Below are positions 57,652 through 58,370 of a stretch of 58,370 nucleotides of DNA, piece by piece (within the stretch, counting starts at the first letter, position 1; the number at the start of each line of letters is the position of its first letter). The notes under the pieces were generated by a model. The model had not been told where the DNA came from. It saw nothing but the letters and a program-made list of their open reading frames with translations, and made no database searches. This stretch comes from a virus, in IMG/VR virus record IMGVR_UViG_3300042691_048764, positions 1-58,370 of that record; one strand, given 5' to 3'. Both the position numbers and the translations under genes were made by a program.

Positions 57652-58068
57652 ATGAGGCTGTTTAAAGTCATAAGAGAGTTAAAAATCTATAGAGATTATT
57701 TAAAAATAATCAAAAAAGAATCTTTTGAGTCCCCGTTATGGGCTAGAAAAAATCTTAGAACTGATTGGGTTGGTCGAATTTACACTGTCGTAAATCTCCC
57801 ACCCCAGGTGATTTACTCGGTAGATCTTCCCAAAGAAGCTAGACCGTCTTTTGTTGCCAGTGAGATTAAACCTATTAACGGATATTTAAAAAATTTAAAC
57901 TTAGAGGAGATCTTAACGGTTTATATGCAACCTATAGAGGGAACTAATGATGAATCCTATCTAGTCGTATATCAATATGTTTTTAGATATTTCACTTGGC
58001 TTTGGATTCTTAGATTTTTTGCGCAGATTGCTTTAATTGTTTTTTTGTTATTTAAATTTTGTTTTTAA
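57652..58068 (+). CDS. small membrane-anchored protein
   Basis: 138 aa. Charged N-terminal domain (RELKIYRDYLKIIKKESFESPLWARKNLRTDWVGRIYTVVNLPP) and a C-terminal membrane segment (about 112-138, WLWILRFFAQIALIVFLLFK). Tail-anchored layout. No family recognised. It is 25 bp after the sigma gene and is probably co-transcribed. Confidence 0.65.
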   Translation: MRLFKVIRELKIYRDYLKIIKKESFESPLWARKNLRTDWVGRIYTVVNLPPQVIYSVDLPKEARPSFVASEIKPINGYLKNLNLEEILTVYMQPIEGTNDESYLVVYQYVFRYFTWLWILRFFAQIALIVFLLFKFCF

Positions 58069-58084
58069 ATTTAGAACTTAACCA

Positions 58085-58370
58085 ATGAATGAAAAATTAA
58101 TTCAATCTAAAATTGAGGTTGAAAAAAAACTAGAAGTGTTTAAGGATTCTAAATTTACTTTTGAAGAGTCTTCACATACTTATCGATACGACGGTACTAA
58201 ATTCGAATCGGTAACTACTTTTATTAAAAATTTCAAAATCCCATTTGATCGTGAGTATTGGTCAAAAAAGAAAGCTGAAGAAAGAGGAGTAGATCAATCG
58301 ATTATATTACAAGAATGGCAGCAAAAATCAAACAAGGCAACTGGGATAGGTACTAGGGTCCATAAATATA
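58085..58370 (+). CDS. PD-(D/E)XK/Cas4-like nuclease, 5' part only
   Basis: The gene starts with ATG at 58085 and runs off the window end after 95 codons. The translated part has SHTYRYDGTKFESVTTFIKNF and ends with KATGIGTRVHKY, which resembles the G-x-x-x-H motif that begins RecB/Cas4-type PD-(D/E)XK exonucleases. The metal-binding residues lie beyond the window, so this is a tentative call. Confidence 0.5.
   Translation, partial: MNEKLIQSKIEVEKKLEVFKDSKFTFEESSHTYRYDGTKFESVTTFIKNFKIPFDREYWSKKKAEERGVDQSIILQEWQQKSNKATGIGTRVHKY

Noticed and set aside
1-58370. CRISPR array, insertion sequence, integrase or attachment site
   Set aside because: No repeat-spacer pattern, transposase or integrase was found.

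Overview
This window looks like part of the genome of a T4-like, contractile-tailed virus that infects a member of the Bacteroidota. The T4 relationship rests on recognisable counterparts of UvsX, the gp41 helicase, gp47/gp46, gp15, gp16, gp17 (large terminase), gp18 (tail sheath), gp19 (tail tube, twice) and a gp26-like protein. The run 15-16-17-18-19 is in T4 order, with four extra genes between 15 and 16. A Bacteroidota host is inferred from low GC, several promoters matching TAnnTTTG (the Bacteroidota housekeeping -7 element), a Bacteroidota-type bS21 ribosomal protein and a FISUMP domain in a fibre-like protein.

Layout. 1-4.0 kb: a flavodoxin-fold reductase, two minus-strand virion-type genes and a small lipoprotein. 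4.1-6.6 kb: an RNA-rich island with seven recognisable tRNAs, two tRNA-like genes carrying internal insertions, and GC-richer structured non-coding stretches. It also carries a predicted cyclic-phosphate-processing receiver (cREC) protein, a small ORF and a DoxX-like membrane protein. 6.6-9.5 kb: small genes, an RNase H-like protein and two fibre proteins with Mtd-type N-termini, one collagen-like. 9.6-13.3 kb: a ClpC-like unfoldase overlapping an S21 gene, then a minus-strand virion enzyme. 13.3-29.6 kb: 21 genes of a sugar and glycosyltransferase cluster (GDP-fucose synthesis, heptose-type activation, GT2, GT7, GT10, GT11, GT17 and GT31 enzymes, FkbM methyltransferases). 29.6-33.6 kb: two large peptidoglycan-binding virion-type proteins. 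33.8-39.8 kb: recombination and replication genes. 39.8-56.3 kb: tail, baseplate and packaging genes. 56.4 kb to the end: dCMP deaminase, a sigma factor, a membrane protein and the start of a PD-(D/E)XK-like nuclease gene.

How it fits together. A motif close to GATATATA(A/G) lies just upstream of most virion-type genes on both strands; the sigma factor at 57.0 kb is the natural candidate to read it, as gp55 reads TATAAATA in T4. A different signal, CCGAAA followed 8-9 bp later by TAnnTTTR, precedes clpC and the tRNA genes and is probably read by host polymerase early. Five proteins scattered across the window share a short N-terminal motif resembling the T4 capsid-targeting leader, and four of them also have a gp21-type cleavage site. 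They may be packaged internal proteins that, unusually, carry peptidoglycan-binding or cysteine-peptidase-like domains.

The most unusual observation is the set of interrupted tRNAs. An Arg tRNA has a 27-nt hairpin insert in its anticodon loop. Two other tRNA-like genes have hairpins of about 22 nt inserted between the two conserved D-loop guanines, and one of these also has a large anticodon-arm insert. They lie beside a gene for a predicted RNA-end-processing protein. A second notable signal is a CUU UGA +1 frameshift candidate joining the tail chaperone gene to its downstream ORF, directly before a tape-measure-like gene.
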